In this document: positions 17,492-25,392 of the stretch, in pieces
Numbering within the stretch: the stretch's first letter is position 1
How the letters are laid out: every line of letters starts with the position of its first letter
NCBI GenBank assembly: GCA_024809215.1
Contig: JANUBW010000001.1
Coordinates: 310,001 to 374,000, forward strand
Reading direction: 5' to 3'
Length of the DNA stretch: 64,000 nt
DNA from: Niastella sp. OAS944
Lineage (GTDB): Bacteria > Bacteroidota > Bacteroidia > Chitinophagales > Chitinophagaceae
Notes under the pieces: model-generated
The model's database searches: none
Told to the model about the DNA's origin: nothing
What the model saw: the letters and a program-made list of their open reading frames with translations, nothing else
Program-made: the position numbers and the translations under genes

Positions 17492-18340
17492 ATGATTATG
17501 AAATACACATCACGCTTAGCACTACTGTTCGTTCTTACAGCAGCTATTTTTGCCTGTAACGATCAGCAGCAGGCTCAAACCACGCAACCAACCGAAACGG
17601 CAACAAAACAACCCGGTATTAAAGAAGAGAACATCAGCTACAGCGGCGATGGCACTACCATGAAAGGGTATATTGCCTTCGATAGCAGCAGCGATGTTAA
17701 ACGCCCGGCCATATTGATCATTCCTGAATGGTGGGGTTTGAACGATTATCCCAAAATGCGCGCCCGTGAACTGGCTAAACTGGGTTATATAGCCATGGCC
17801 ATGGATATGTATGGCGAAGGCGTAACAACCGATTCACCTTCGGTAGCCGGTAAAATGGCCACCCCGTTTTATACCAATCCACAAAAAGCACTGGCCCGTA
17901 TTCAGGCTGCATTGGCAAGTTTGAAAAATTACAGTGAAACCGATACCGGTAAAATGGCTGCTATTGGTTATTGCTTTGGCGGTGGTATGGTATTGAATGC
18001 AGCCCGCCTGGGCGAACCCCTGAAAGGCGTAGTTAGCTTTCATGGCAGTTTAATTGGCGCCCCTGCCAATAAAGACCTGCTTAAAGCAAAGATATTGGTA
18101 TGCCACGGCGCCGATGATCCTTTTGTGCCTAAAGCCGAAGTAGAGAAATTCCAAAAACAAATGGACTCCATTAAAGCCGATCTTACTTTCAAAGCATACC
18201 CCGGCGCGGTACATGCGTTTACCAATCCTAAAGCAACAGAAGTTGGTAAAAAATGGAATATTCCCATTGCTTATAATGCCGCTGCCGATAGCGCAAGCTG
18301 GAAAGACATGCAGGCTTTCTTTGATAGAATATTTAAGTAA
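17492..18340 (+). CDS. Dienelactone hydrolase-family lipoprotein
   Basis: This 282-residue protein has a lipoprotein signal with lipobox IFAC (Cys about 22; an internal ATG at 17498 would shorten it by two). The alpha/beta-hydrolase domain carries the dienelactone-hydrolase triad: the nucleophilic Cys in 'IGYCFGGGMVL', Asp in 'CHGADDPFVP' and His in 'AVHAFTNP'. True dienelactone hydrolases open lactones in chlorocatechol breakdown; envelope-anchored relatives like this one have unknown ester or lactone substrates. It is translationally close to the upstream methyltransferase and is followed by a terminator. Confidence 0.87.
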   Translation: MIMKYTSRLALLFVLTAAIFACNDQQQAQTTQPTETATKQPGIKEENISYSGDGTTMKGYIAFDSSSDVKRPAILIIPEWWGLNDYPKMRARELAKLGYIAMAMDMYGEGVTTDSPSVAGKMATPFYTNPQKALARIQAALASLKNYSETDTGKMAAIGYCFGGGMVLNAARLGEPLKGVVSFHGSLIGAPANKDLLKAKILVCHGADDPFVPKAEVEKFQKQMDSIKADLTFKAYPGAVHAFTNPKATEVGKKWNIPIAYNAAADSASWKDMQAFFDRIFK

Positions 18341-18362
18341 ACAATACTGCAATTATGCAAGA

Positions 18363-18400
18363 AGGGTGAGCCGCTCACGAAGAGCGACCCACCCTTTTTT
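18363..18400 (+). terminator. Rho-independent terminator
   Basis: AGGGTG and CACCCT enclose an inner CGCTC/GAGCG stem, followed by six Ts. A near-identical AGGGTGGGC/GCCCACCCT hairpin is at 22388. Confidence 0.85.
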
Positions 18401-18451
18401 ATTAGCACATTATCTCATTATCACATTAGCACATTATCACATTAGCATATT
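18401..18451. repeat. 8-bp word repeat entering a gene end
   Basis: Six words of the type TTAGCACA/TTATCACA/TTATCTCA run in tandem with a strict 8-bp period. They extend into the converging kinase gene, whose final residues (NMLM, stop at 18437) are encoded by the repeat. Confidence 0.75.
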
Positions 18452-19852
18452 CCGCTTCGGGCTTTCCTGCCCGCCAAACCTTGGCAATGTAACGGTAAAG
18501 GTGCTTCCTTTACCCAGCTGGCTTTGTACAGCTATGCGACCGCCGTTCTTCTCCAGAAAGTCTTTACATAATTTAAGTCCCAGTCCGGTGCCGGTCTCTG
18601 AATTAGTGCCCTTGGTGGTATAAAACATATCGCCAAACAATTGATTCTGGCGTTCGGCCGAAATACCAATACCGTCATCCTGTACAAATATTTCAATACA
18701 CGATGAATATTCTTTAGCCCCTACCCTTACATGCCCGTCCTGGCGTGTGAACTTAATGGCATTCGATAATAAGTTGCGTAATACCAGGTTCACCATTTCT
18801 TTATCGGCATAACAGAACAGCGGTTCTTCTATCTGCGCTTCCAGATGAATGCCTTTATTGCTGGCCTGCCAGTGTAACAACTGCAGCACCCGGCTGATCA
18901 TGATCTCAATATCGAGCACCTCGGGCTGCAGCGATGAGTTCTCCATTTGCGATTTGGCCCATTGCAACAGGTTCTCCATAAGGTTGGTGGTATAGTTCAT
19001 TTCATTTACTATACCGGGCAGTAATGCCTTCATTTCCTTAAGCGGAATTTCGTTCAGGTGCATATTGTTGAACAGGTTCCGCAAGGCATACATGGGCGTT
19101 TTAAGATCGTGCGCAATGATGGAAAATAATTTATTCTTTAACTGGTTCAGTTCGGTAAGCTTGGCGGTCTGTTCTTCCAGCAAGATGGCCTTTTGATGGA
19201 TCTCTTCCCTTTGCAATTCTATTTCAATATTCCGCCGGTGCAGCTCATCACTTTTGTTCAATAAGCTGAAATGATAACCGGTATTTTCCTGTTTTATAAA
19301 ATAGATGGCGTAAAAAATAAAAGAGATGGCCGTTATATGATTAAAAACATAGAAATAATAATTGGCAGTCACCAGCTTAAAATAAAAATCGTGCTGAACA
19401 ATGCAGGCAACGAAGTAACAGGCTACCGATAATGTAAAAGCAAAAACAATGTGCACCACCTGTTGCAAAAAGAAAACCGACAATACGCCATACAGCACAA
19501 AGAACAGTTCTACCCCCACATCAACCTTGCCCAGGTATACCAGGCAGGTAGCAATGGGATACAGGCTGAAGTATACCAGGCGTGCATGTTCGTAATATTT
19601 TTCCGAATTCAGCCAAAGCACAATAACGCTGATGGCTAAAGGAGAGCCGGCTATGAACCAGGCCAACGGTGGTAGGTGGTCGTTAAAAAAGATGCCGATG
19701 ATGGGTACCAGTATCCCGGTAACTATTCCCAGGAAATTAAGCTGATTGAAGATGCTCATTTTCCTTTTTTCATACTCCTCCATCTCGGGGGTTACCCCAA
19801 TGGATTTTATGAGTACCCAATATCGCAATAAGTCCAGGCGCAAGGCGTGCAT
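18437..19852 (-). CDS. Membrane sensor histidine kinase (orphan)
   Basis: This 471-residue kinase has about six membrane helices in residues 38-187 and no obvious periplasmic sensor domain. A coiled coil (about 195-238) follows, then HisKA with the phospho-accepting H248 in 'SIIAHDLKTPMYAL', and the HATPase_c domain. Its N box is 'LVLRNLLSNAIKFT', and the G boxes are 'QDDGIGIS' and 'GTGLGLKLCKDF'. It resembles 6TM or 7TM-like kinases that sense a membrane or lipophilic signal. No response regulator is adjacent, so its partner is elsewhere. Its C-terminus is repeat-encoded. Confidence 0.88.
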   Translation of the reverse strand: MHALRLDLLRYWVLIKSIGVTPEMEEYEKRKMSIFNQLNFLGIVTGILVPIIGIFFNDHLPPLAWFIAGSPLAISVIVLWLNSEKYYEHARLVYFSLYPIATCLVYLGKVDVGVELFFVLYGVLSVFFLQQVVHIVFAFTLSVACYFVACIVQHDFYFKLVTANYYFYVFNHITAISFIFYAIYFIKQENTGYHFSLLNKSDELHRRNIEIELQREEIHQKAILLEEQTAKLTELNQLKNKLFSIIAHDLKTPMYALRNLFNNMHLNEIPLKEMKALLPGIVNEMNYTTNLMENLLQWAKSQMENSSLQPEVLDIEIMISRVLQLLHWQASNKGIHLEAQIEEPLFCYADKEMVNLVLRNLLSNAIKFTRQDGHVRVGAKEYSSCIEIFVQDDGIGISAERQNQLFGDMFYTTKGTNSETGTGLGLKLCKDFLEKNGGRIAVQSQLGKGSTFTVTLPRFGGQESPKRNMLM

Positions 19853-20029
19853 ACAGCTACTATCGTGTTGTTTCTAAGGAAATTGAATATAGTGAAAACG
19901 CAAAAAACGTCTCTTTTATTACAGCCTCCCATTTAGGGAATTACCCAAATGGTTACTGCATTACGCCTCAAATATAGCCGGTTTGCACCAACCAATTCTA
20001 TTTTTTCGTTAAGTGGTATGTTATAACGG

Positions 20030-21133
20030 TCAATCTTCGATGGGTAAATTGAAATATTGCTCCATTACACGCCAGTATTTGTCCCTTCGTATAAAGAAAA
20101 GGATCTCATAAGTGGTAGCCTTCCTTTCTATATACTGGTTCAATAAAACGGCCGTGGTCTTATAGTCGCTAACGTAAAAATAAATATTGCGGCAATTGTC
20201 GTAGGTTTTGTTGCCGGCAAGAATGGTGCGGTCTTCGGGCAGCAGTGAGAAAATTTCCTCTTCCAGGGTTTGTAAAGCTATCAGTTGCTCTTCGGAAGGG
20301 AAGCCGGTATCATCGCCGGTATAATTTATATTAACCTGTAATAACCACGAATAGGCGGGCTTTTTGTCCCAATACCTGCAATCCATATTCACCGTTAGCA
20401 GCATCTTTCTGCCATCGCGGTCTTCGGCTTCCAGCAGGTGGTAGGTATCGGGGCGTTCATCGGGAACCGATTCATATTTCTCAACAAACTCCTTTTCGCG
20501 CCAGTTCAGGTATTCGTGTAGCTTGGAAATTGGTATGATCTCGATGCCCGCACCAGCATCGGGTACCGGACCGGTTTCATAGTTGTCGATCTTGGTGGCT
20601 GTGTTCACTTCACCCAAACCGTTCTCAAGGTATATCATACCCCCGGCCTGAAAATGATCGTCCATCTCTTTAGTATACCCATTATGGGTGATCACAATGT
20701 TCACTTCATCGGGATACTCGTTAAGCGCAACCGGATAAAAGCTGGTGGTCTCCGTGCTGAATTGTAGCCCGTACAGGTCAATACTTATACCCTCAAAGCC
20801 CAATGCGGGTTTATGCGCAGTGAAGATCCAGTTAGGCACCGGGGGCGCGGCATTTACCAGTTCTTCCACTTTATTGAAAAGGGCAATATCGCCATCGGAG
20901 GTTATAATGAGTTCGAAATTTCCATTATTATCCGGCCCGGCCAATGCCTTTAAATATGGGTTGAAAGGCTGCATTTGCTGTATCAGTTCTTCCAAAAACG
21001 ACAAAGCCTGATCAGAATCATTCTTTTCAAGCTTCTTAAACCTATACTCATTTTCACCAAACCATTGCCAAAATGCCGTTGCAGCCTGTTGCATTTCCCC
21101 TTCCTTTCTATAGTATTTGCTTATGCCAGCCAT
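20030..21133 (-). CDS. DUF695-containing protein
   Basis: This 367-residue cytosolic protein has no signal peptide or membrane segment. The C-terminal half ('RKMLLTVNMDCRYWDKKPAYSWLLQVNINY' and the segment to 'FFIRRDKYWRVMEQYFN') resembles DUF695, whose function is unknown. The N-terminal half ('FWQWFGENEYRFKKLE', 'NFELIITSDGDIALFNKVEELV', 'WIFTAHKPALGF') is a second conserved module found with DUF695 in Bacteroidota. It is acidic and helix/strand mixed. The start could be the ATG at 21094 instead. It is a single gene. Confidence 0.65.
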   Translation of the reverse strand: MAGISKYYRKEGEMQQAATAFWQWFGENEYRFKKLEKNDSDQALSFLEELIQQMQPFNPYLKALAGPDNNGNFELIITSDGDIALFNKVEELVNAAPPVPNWIFTAHKPALGFEGISIDLYGLQFSTETTSFYPVALNEYPDEVNIVITHNGYTKEMDDHFQAGGMIYLENGLGEVNTATKIDNYETGPVPDAGAGIEIIPISKLHEYLNWREKEFVEKYESVPDERPDTYHLLEAEDRDGRKMLLTVNMDCRYWDKKPAYSWLLQVNINYTGDDTGFPSEEQLIALQTLEEEIFSLLPEDRTILAGNKTYDNCRNIYFYVSDYKTTAVLLNQYIERKATTYEILFFIRRDKYWRVMEQYFNLPIED

Positions 21134-21211
21134 GGTAATATTTTTCTACAAATTGTATTTGCAATAATAAACATTTATTCCTGGTGACTGCCATTTACGT
21201 GGTAGCCACTA

Positions 21212-21249
21212 TGTGAACATTTTGCCTGGTCTCTTAATTGCATGTTATG
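21212..21249 (+). promoter_or_regulatory. Upstream block shared by two Pmp3 paralogues, copy 1
   Basis: TGTGAACATTTTG (21212-21224), then an 18-base gap and TGTTATG (21243-21249). The same two blocks with a 19-base gap lie before the second paralogue (21809-21847). Conservation outside the coding regions suggests a common promoter or activator site. Confidence 0.5.
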
Positions 21250-21293
21250 CATGATCCCGAAAAAATTCCTCATTTGTTTACAAAATAGTTAAT

Positions 21294-21707
21294 ATGAAAA
21301 AGATTACTACTCCAATTATGGCCTTACTGGTTATGGTCTTTGTTTGTTCATCCCCAGTACTGGCTGCGTCTTTACCTTCCGACAATACTGCTAAAACCGA
21401 ACCAGCTCCGGCGGCAGTGACCTCCGCCGTTGATGAGTTCAAAAGCCTGTCAAAACATGAACGCAAATCGCGTATCAAAGAAGCAAAGAAAGTATTGAAA
21501 GAGTATAGGGCCGACAAGCGGGCTGGCCGTGATACAGATACCAGTATGGTATTATTGGTTATTCTGGCTATTTTGTTACCGCCATTGGCTGTTTATTTGA
21601 AAGAAGAAGAAATTAATTCAAGGTTCTGGATAAGCCTGATCCTTACTTTACTCTTCTGGATACCAGGAGTAATATTTGCGCTGTTGATAGTTTTTGATGC
21701 AATATAA
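21294..21707 (+). CDS. Pmp3/YqaE-type small membrane protein with signal peptide
   Basis: This 137-residue protein has a signal peptide (about 1-24, ending VLAA), a charged helical linker rich in Lys/Arg/Glu (45-75), and a C-terminal Pmp3 (UPF0057) domain of two membrane helices: 'VILAILLPPLAVYLKEEE' then 'FWISLILTLLFWIPGVIFALLIVF'. Pmp3 proteins are small stress-induced membrane proteins that affect ion leakage in yeast and plants; here an extracytoplasmic linker has been added. It is the first of two tandem paralogues separated by a terminator. Confidence 0.82.
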   Translation: MKKITTPIMALLVMVFVCSSPVLAASLPSDNTAKTEPAPAAVTSAVDEFKSLSKHERKSRIKEAKKVLKEYRADKRAGRDTDTSMVLLVILAILLPPLAVYLKEEEINSRFWISLILTLLFWIPGVIFALLIVFDAI

Positions 21708-21725
21708 ACCCCGTTATACGTTATT

Positions 21726-21760
21726 AAAAAATCCCGACGCGCGGGCGTCGGGATTTTTTT
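21726..21760 (+). terminator. Rho-independent terminator
   Basis: An A-run plus ATCCCGACGC, a GCGG loop, then GCGTCGGGAT and a T-run, 19 bases after the first Pmp3 gene. It separates the two paralogues into independent transcripts. Confidence 0.9.
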
Positions 21761-21808
21761 GTTTATATACGATTATATCGTACGGTCATACGCAAAGTAT
21801 AACTGTCG

Positions 21809-21847
21809 TGTGAACATTTTGTGGCCTTTTCGTGCATAAGTGTTATG
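21809..21847 (+). promoter_or_regulatory. Upstream block shared by two Pmp3 paralogues, copy 2
   Basis: TGTGAACATTTTG (21809-21821) and TGTTATG (21841-21847) repeat the arrangement at 21212-21249. Confidence 0.5.
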
Positions 21848-21866
21848 ATTCTGAATATTTACGCAT

Positions 21867-21874
21867 TATCTTTG
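21867..21874 (+). promoter_or_regulatory. Putative -7 element of the second Pmp3 gene
   Basis: TATCTTTG is a perfect TAnnTTTG, 18 bases before the ATG at 21893. TTATG lies about 20 bases upstream, where a -33 element would be expected. Confidence 0.5.
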
Positions 21875-21892
21875 TTGACCAAAATATCTAAT

Positions 21893-22366
21893 ATGAAAAA
21901 GATCGCTACCCGATTCCTACTTTTATTGTTAATGGGCACTATTTCGGTTACTTCTTTAACTTCCGCTTCTCTTCCTGCTTCTGAACCTGTAGCAGCAACT
22001 GAACCGGCAAGTGTACCTGCTGCTACTACCAAAGCCGAACCATCACCCGAAACTATAAAATCGGCTACTGAGGAATTCAAGAACCTGTCAAAACAGGAAA
22101 AGAAAAGCCGTTTGAAAGATGTAAAGAAAGCGTTGAAAGAGTATAAAAAAGCGAAAAAAGAAGGCATGAGCGATGACGATGCAAAACTTATTTTGCTGGT
22201 TATCCTGGCTATTCTGTTACCACCATTAGCTGTTTTCCTGAAAGAAGAAGAGTTCAACTATAAGACCGTATTGGCATTGGTACTGTGTTTGCTGGCAATT
22301 TTCACTTTTGCTTTGTGGTTAATTCCAGTATTGTATGCATTATTAGTAGTATTCGACGTACTATAA
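21893..22366 (+). CDS. Pmp3/YqaE-type membrane protein, paralogue 2
   Basis: From the ATG at 21893 (MKKIATRFLLLLL) the protein has 157 residues; an in-frame start at 21821 would spoil the signal peptide and overlap the conserved promoter block. A signal peptide is followed by an Ala/Pro/Glu/Thr-rich stretch, the linker 'SKQEKKSRLKDVKKALKEYKKAKKEG' and the Pmp3 helices 'LVILAILLPPLAVFLKEEEFNYKTV' and 'LCLLAIFTFALWLIPVLYALLVVF'. The linker and Pmp3 part are clearly homologous to the gene at 21294, while the signal region is more diverged, as in an old tandem duplication. It has its own terminator. Confidence 0.82.
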   Translation: MKKIATRFLLLLLMGTISVTSLTSASLPASEPVAATEPASVPAATTKAEPSPETIKSATEEFKNLSKQEKKSRLKDVKKALKEYKKAKKEGMSDDDAKLILLVILAILLPPLAVFLKEEEFNYKTVLALVLCLLAIFTFALWLIPVLYALLVVFDVL

Positions 22367-22387
22367 TTTTTCACTTTTATCATAACG

Positions 22388-22425
22388 AGGGTGGGCTATC
22401 GGTAAAAGATGGCCCACCCTTTTTT
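22388..22425 (+). terminator. Rho-independent terminator
   Basis: AGGGTGGGC and GCCCACCCT form a 9-bp stem followed by Ts, 21 bases after the Pmp3 stop. Confidence 0.85.
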
Positions 22426-22434
22426 ATTGTATCG

Positions 22435-22442
22435 TATGTTTG
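22435..22442 (+). promoter_or_regulatory. Putative -7 element of the DUF2452 gene
   Basis: TATGTTTG matches TAnnTTTG exactly. It begins ten bases after the preceding terminator and ends 22 bases before the ATG at 22465. Confidence 0.5.
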
Positions 22443-22464
22443 CAGTAATAGAATTATACAGGTA

Positions 22465-23259
22465 ATGGTACAGGCATATAATTTTTTAGCAAGCTGGCAA
22501 TTGTTTCCCGAAAAAGGCACCTATGAACTGGGCGACCGTCCCCGAAGCGGCATTTATAAAATAGAAGCCATAGAAAATGAGCGGCTGCTGGCCATAAGTA
22601 TGAACTGGGTAACCCTCGAAAACCATGCTTTTGAAAGCCATTACACCATTTTGCCCGATGCGCAGGAACATCACTTCGATAACCCCGAAGTGGCAGAAAC
22701 GATAAAAGCGACATTTATTGATGGAATTACTTTTGAAACGGTATTCTATCGTGATCACCAGCAGGTATTGTATATACTGCATGAAATAATGCCCAATGGT
22801 TATTTGCGCGTTACCCAACAAGGTATTACCCCCCAGTTAAAGCCATATACAAATATTGAGTTCTATCATAAACAAATGAGCGTACTTCCCTACTCCGCAT
22901 CGGTGTCGGGCGCTGTTATAAAACCAACCGAAGAAGGCGTTATAAGACATAAGGCGCTAACGGCTATGGAAGAACAAACCAACATGCAGCTTGAACAAAT
23001 AAGGAAACAGATAGAGCTGCTGGCCCTGCAGGCGCAGGAAATACAAAAACGAAAAGAATTATCCCTGCTTATATACGGCGCCAAGCTGAATTTCACCCCG
23101 GTAATTGGACAAACCTATTATGTGTATGAAAAGGCCGATGGCAGCCATTTATTATCTTTAGTAAGCCCCAAAGAATGGGGCGGCGGCGCGGGCCCCTATA
23201 AGCGTTTTGTGGCAATGGTGAAACTGCTGGCCGATCATACATGGATGGAGATGCAATAA
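22465..23259 (+). CDS. DUF2452 domain protein
   Basis: The start at 22465 (MVQAYNFLASWQLFPEKG, 264 residues) is chosen because the longer frame runs back into the upstream gene and its terminator. The N-terminal half (1-125) is a beta-rich module of unknown type ('GIYKIEAIENERLLAISMNW'). The C-terminal half matches DUF2452: 'LPYSASVSGAVIKPTEEG', a coiled-coil helix 'EQTNMQLEQIRKQIELLALQAQEI', then 'VIGQTYYVYEKADGSHLLSLVSP' and 'YKRFVAMVKLLADHTW'. The function is unknown. It is probably cytosolic and transcribed alone. Confidence 0.75.
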   Translation: MVQAYNFLASWQLFPEKGTYELGDRPRSGIYKIEAIENERLLAISMNWVTLENHAFESHYTILPDAQEHHFDNPEVAETIKATFIDGITFETVFYRDHQQVLYILHEIMPNGYLRVTQQGITPQLKPYTNIEFYHKQMSVLPYSASVSGAVIKPTEEGVIRHKALTAMEEQTNMQLEQIRKQIELLALQAQEIQKRKELSLLIYGAKLNFTPVIGQTYYVYEKADGSHLLSLVSPKEWGGGAGPYKRFVAMVKLLADHTWMEMQ

Positions 23260-23300
23260 ACAATAGACAATTGGCAATGGGCAATGGGCAAAAGACAAGA
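23260..23300. repeat. GGCAATG 7-bp word repeat
   Basis: ACAATTGGCAATGGGCAATGGG is a tandem run with a 7-bp period right after the DUF2452 stop. The same words occur at 32.04-32.17 kb. Confidence 0.7.
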
Positions 23301-23317
23301 TCTTGTCACAAATGGAC

Positions 23318-24020
23318 TGTTTATTTGCTGCAATGAACCATTGTTTGTTGAAACAGGGTAATTGTTTGGCTGCAATTGATCAAATGCAGCTTACTCCAAG
23401 TCATTGCTCACCTGCAATGCAAAACTTATTACCTGCAATAAAAGCTTGTTGATCTGCAATGAGCCCTATTTACCTGAAATTTGGTCATTTCAAGCAGCAA
23501 ACGAAGCAGGTTAAGCGTGCAATGAACCTCAGTATACCTGCAATGACCGTTGTTTGTTGAAATTTGATCATTGCAGGCTGGCATTAGATCGTTGCAAGCT
23601 GAGATCGTGTTCATTGCAAGTGGAATTTATATGGTTGCAAGCTGACATCAGTCATGTTGCACCTGTAATAGCCCACAGTACAACTGAATTTATGTCATTG
23701 CAGGCCGCTTTTGCATCATTGCAACCTTGCAATGGTCATTGCATCCCAAGCAACGGTCATTGCCTGCCAGCAACGGACCATTGTAGCGTGAATTCGAGTC
23801 ATTGCAGGTTGCTTTTATGCGTTGAGCCAGCTGCAATGATATAAAAACAACCTAAAGCGACGCAAATACAGCTGCGATGTGAGAAATAGCAGCCAACAAT
23901 TATCAAATAACAAGCTGCGATTGGCAAAATAACAACTTGCAACGATCAAATTTCGTCTAGCAACGATCAAATTTCATTTAGCAATGGTCACGTTGCAACA
24001 AACAACGGTCAAATTGCAAA
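23318..24020. repeat. 0.7-kb degenerate array of TGCAATGA words that switches orientation
   Basis: The left part (to about 23550) repeats CTGCAATGA-type words every 20-30 bases. From about 23565 the inverse word TCATTGCAG predominates, and beyond 23930 the related word AGCAACGATCAAATTT occurs. The switch is marked by CCTGCAATGA (23537-23546) facing TCATTGCAGG (23568-23577). Spacers between words are short and variable. No gene is credible here, and I see no conserved repeat/spacer pattern of the CRISPR type. Confidence 0.8.
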
Positions 24021-24059
24021 CAGCCCCGTTTAGCAAAACGATTTTGGTAACTATTTCAA

Positions 24060-24090
24060 TAAAAAAAGCCTCCCGATAGATCGGGAAGCC
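24060..24090 (-). terminator. Terminator of the lipoprotein gene
   Basis: TCCCGA-TAGA-TCGGGA with flanking GC pairs; the A-run at 24060-24067 becomes a T-run on the minus strand. It lies 55 bases past the stop at 24145. Confidence 0.75.
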
Positions 24091-24110
24091 CGTTGTTTTT
24101 GTGGTTCTAT

Positions 24111-24148
24111 ACTTGTTAACTCGTGAACTCGTTAACCCGTCAACTTAT
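24111..24148. repeat. GTTAAC/GTGAAC 8-bp word repeat
   Basis: Words of the type TTGTTAAC, TCGTGAAC, TCGTTAAC and CCGTCAAC with an 8-bp period, reaching the stop codon of the lipoprotein gene. Confidence 0.65.
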
Positions 24149-25038
24149 AAACTGATCTCCACGCTTCCATTTGCCCAGGTAAGCAATGCCTTATCATCGC
24201 AGCTGCCGCCGGTGCCAAAGTCAAGGTGCAATACGCGGTCGTTGATGGTTATTTTCAGCACACCTTTTACAATGTAATTGCAACTAACAGCTTTTATAAG
24301 CGGCGACTCAGTTGTTTTTGTTACAGTAACGCCATTGGCATATTTGATAGTAGTGCTTGCATCAATTGAGTATACATCATCGGCACAAATAAGCGTTGAA
24401 CCACCTTCAATTTGGGTAACGGTTTTGGTACCTACATAGGTAAATCCTCTGCCATTGGGGCGGCTTACTTTACCACCTTCAATTTTTACCGAATACTTAA
24501 CCGAGCCATTGGCGCTGAGGTTGGTAATGGTTTTTACACCTTCTACATGTACACGGTTAACATAATAATCCTGCAAGGTTATTTTTAATGTAGCGCCTGA
24601 TTGTATAGGGCGGGCAGAGAAGTATAATACAACTTTACCTTTTCTTGTTTTACCATCTTTACAAAGTACGCCGTCTCCATAATTGATAGTAACGGTTTTC
24701 GGGAATGTGGCATCGTTAGGTTCGGCAGTAATTACAACACCAGTACCTAATTTCAGGGAAAGATTTACAAACAGGTCGAGGCGAATACGTGCAGTGTTGC
24801 CATCGGTAGCTATACGGCCATTATCAATTGCGCCACTTTCCATATCGGCGCCGGTAGCAAGCCCCATTTCTGTTATATCATCATAATCGCTTTCGGCGGC
24901 TGCATCTTCCTGACTAATAGTTTGGGCTTCGGAATCACTTACGGGAGCTTGGGAAGAATTGTTATCTTTTTTACAGGAAACAACTGATAAAGAGATCAAA
25001 AAAAGCATAGCAATAGCTGCTGAAATTCTACATTTCAT
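24145..25038 (-). CDS. Putative lipoprotein, unknown function
   Basis: This 297-residue protein has a lipobox SVVSC (Cys about 22) followed by a low-complexity Ser/Glu/Asp linker (25-75). The mature domain is beta-rich, with 'PKTVTINYGDGVLCKDGKTRKGKVVLYFSARPIQSG' and a later repeat of the same kind of strand pair ('YIVKGVLKITINDRVLHLDFGTGGSCDDKALLTW'), and four or more cysteines that could form disulfides. I recognise it only as a Bacteroidota lipoprotein type of unknown function, often found near other envelope genes. It is probably surface or periplasmic. It is a single gene with its own terminator. Confidence 0.7.
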   Translation of the reverse strand: MKCRISAAIAMLFLISLSVVSCKKDNNSSQAPVSDSEAQTISQEDAAAESDYDDITEMGLATGADMESGAIDNGRIATDGNTARIRLDLFVNLSLKLGTGVVITAEPNDATFPKTVTINYGDGVLCKDGKTRKGKVVLYFSARPIQSGATLKITLQDYYVNRVHVEGVKTITNLSANGSVKYSVKIEGGKVSRPNGRGFTYVGTKTVTQIEGGSTLICADDVYSIDASTTIKYANGVTVTKTTESPLIKAVSCNYIVKGVLKITINDRVLHLDFGTGGSCDDKALLTWANGSVEISL

Positions 25039-25142
25039 GTGTATTCTTTTAAAGTGTATAAATTTTGTTATTGGTAAGTGCGGGTTTTTGATGGTTGCTT
25101 TTAATGGAAGTTTAATTACATGTTAAAAAAAATATATTGAGG

Positions 25143-25177
25143 GTGAGTGGTGAATGGTGAGTGGTGAGTGGTGAGTG
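25143..25177. repeat. Five tandem GTGAGTG heptamers
   Basis: GTGAGTG is repeated five times, with one variant, GTGAATG. It precedes a 46-bp segment that is shared with 34.86 kb. Confidence 0.85.
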
Positions 25178-25226
25178 GGCTCGCGAATGTTAGGGCTTAT
25201 ACACTATCTTGCGCCGCCAAAAATTT

Positions 25227-25325
<99 letters not shown>

Positions 25326-25392
25326 CCTTCAGCACATTTTTTGCAAATTCAGTATTGAGGTTTAATTTTAAAACTCATTATTCTACATAACT

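Noticed and set aside
23429-23844. Two 61- and 96-codon frames inside the repeat array
   Set aside because: They are translations of the repeat words (Leu-Gln-Ala, His-Cys runs) with no start signals or family features.
23318-24020. Possible CRISPR array
   Set aside because: The words are short and degenerate, change orientation midway and lack fixed-length unique spacers. No cas gene is in the window.
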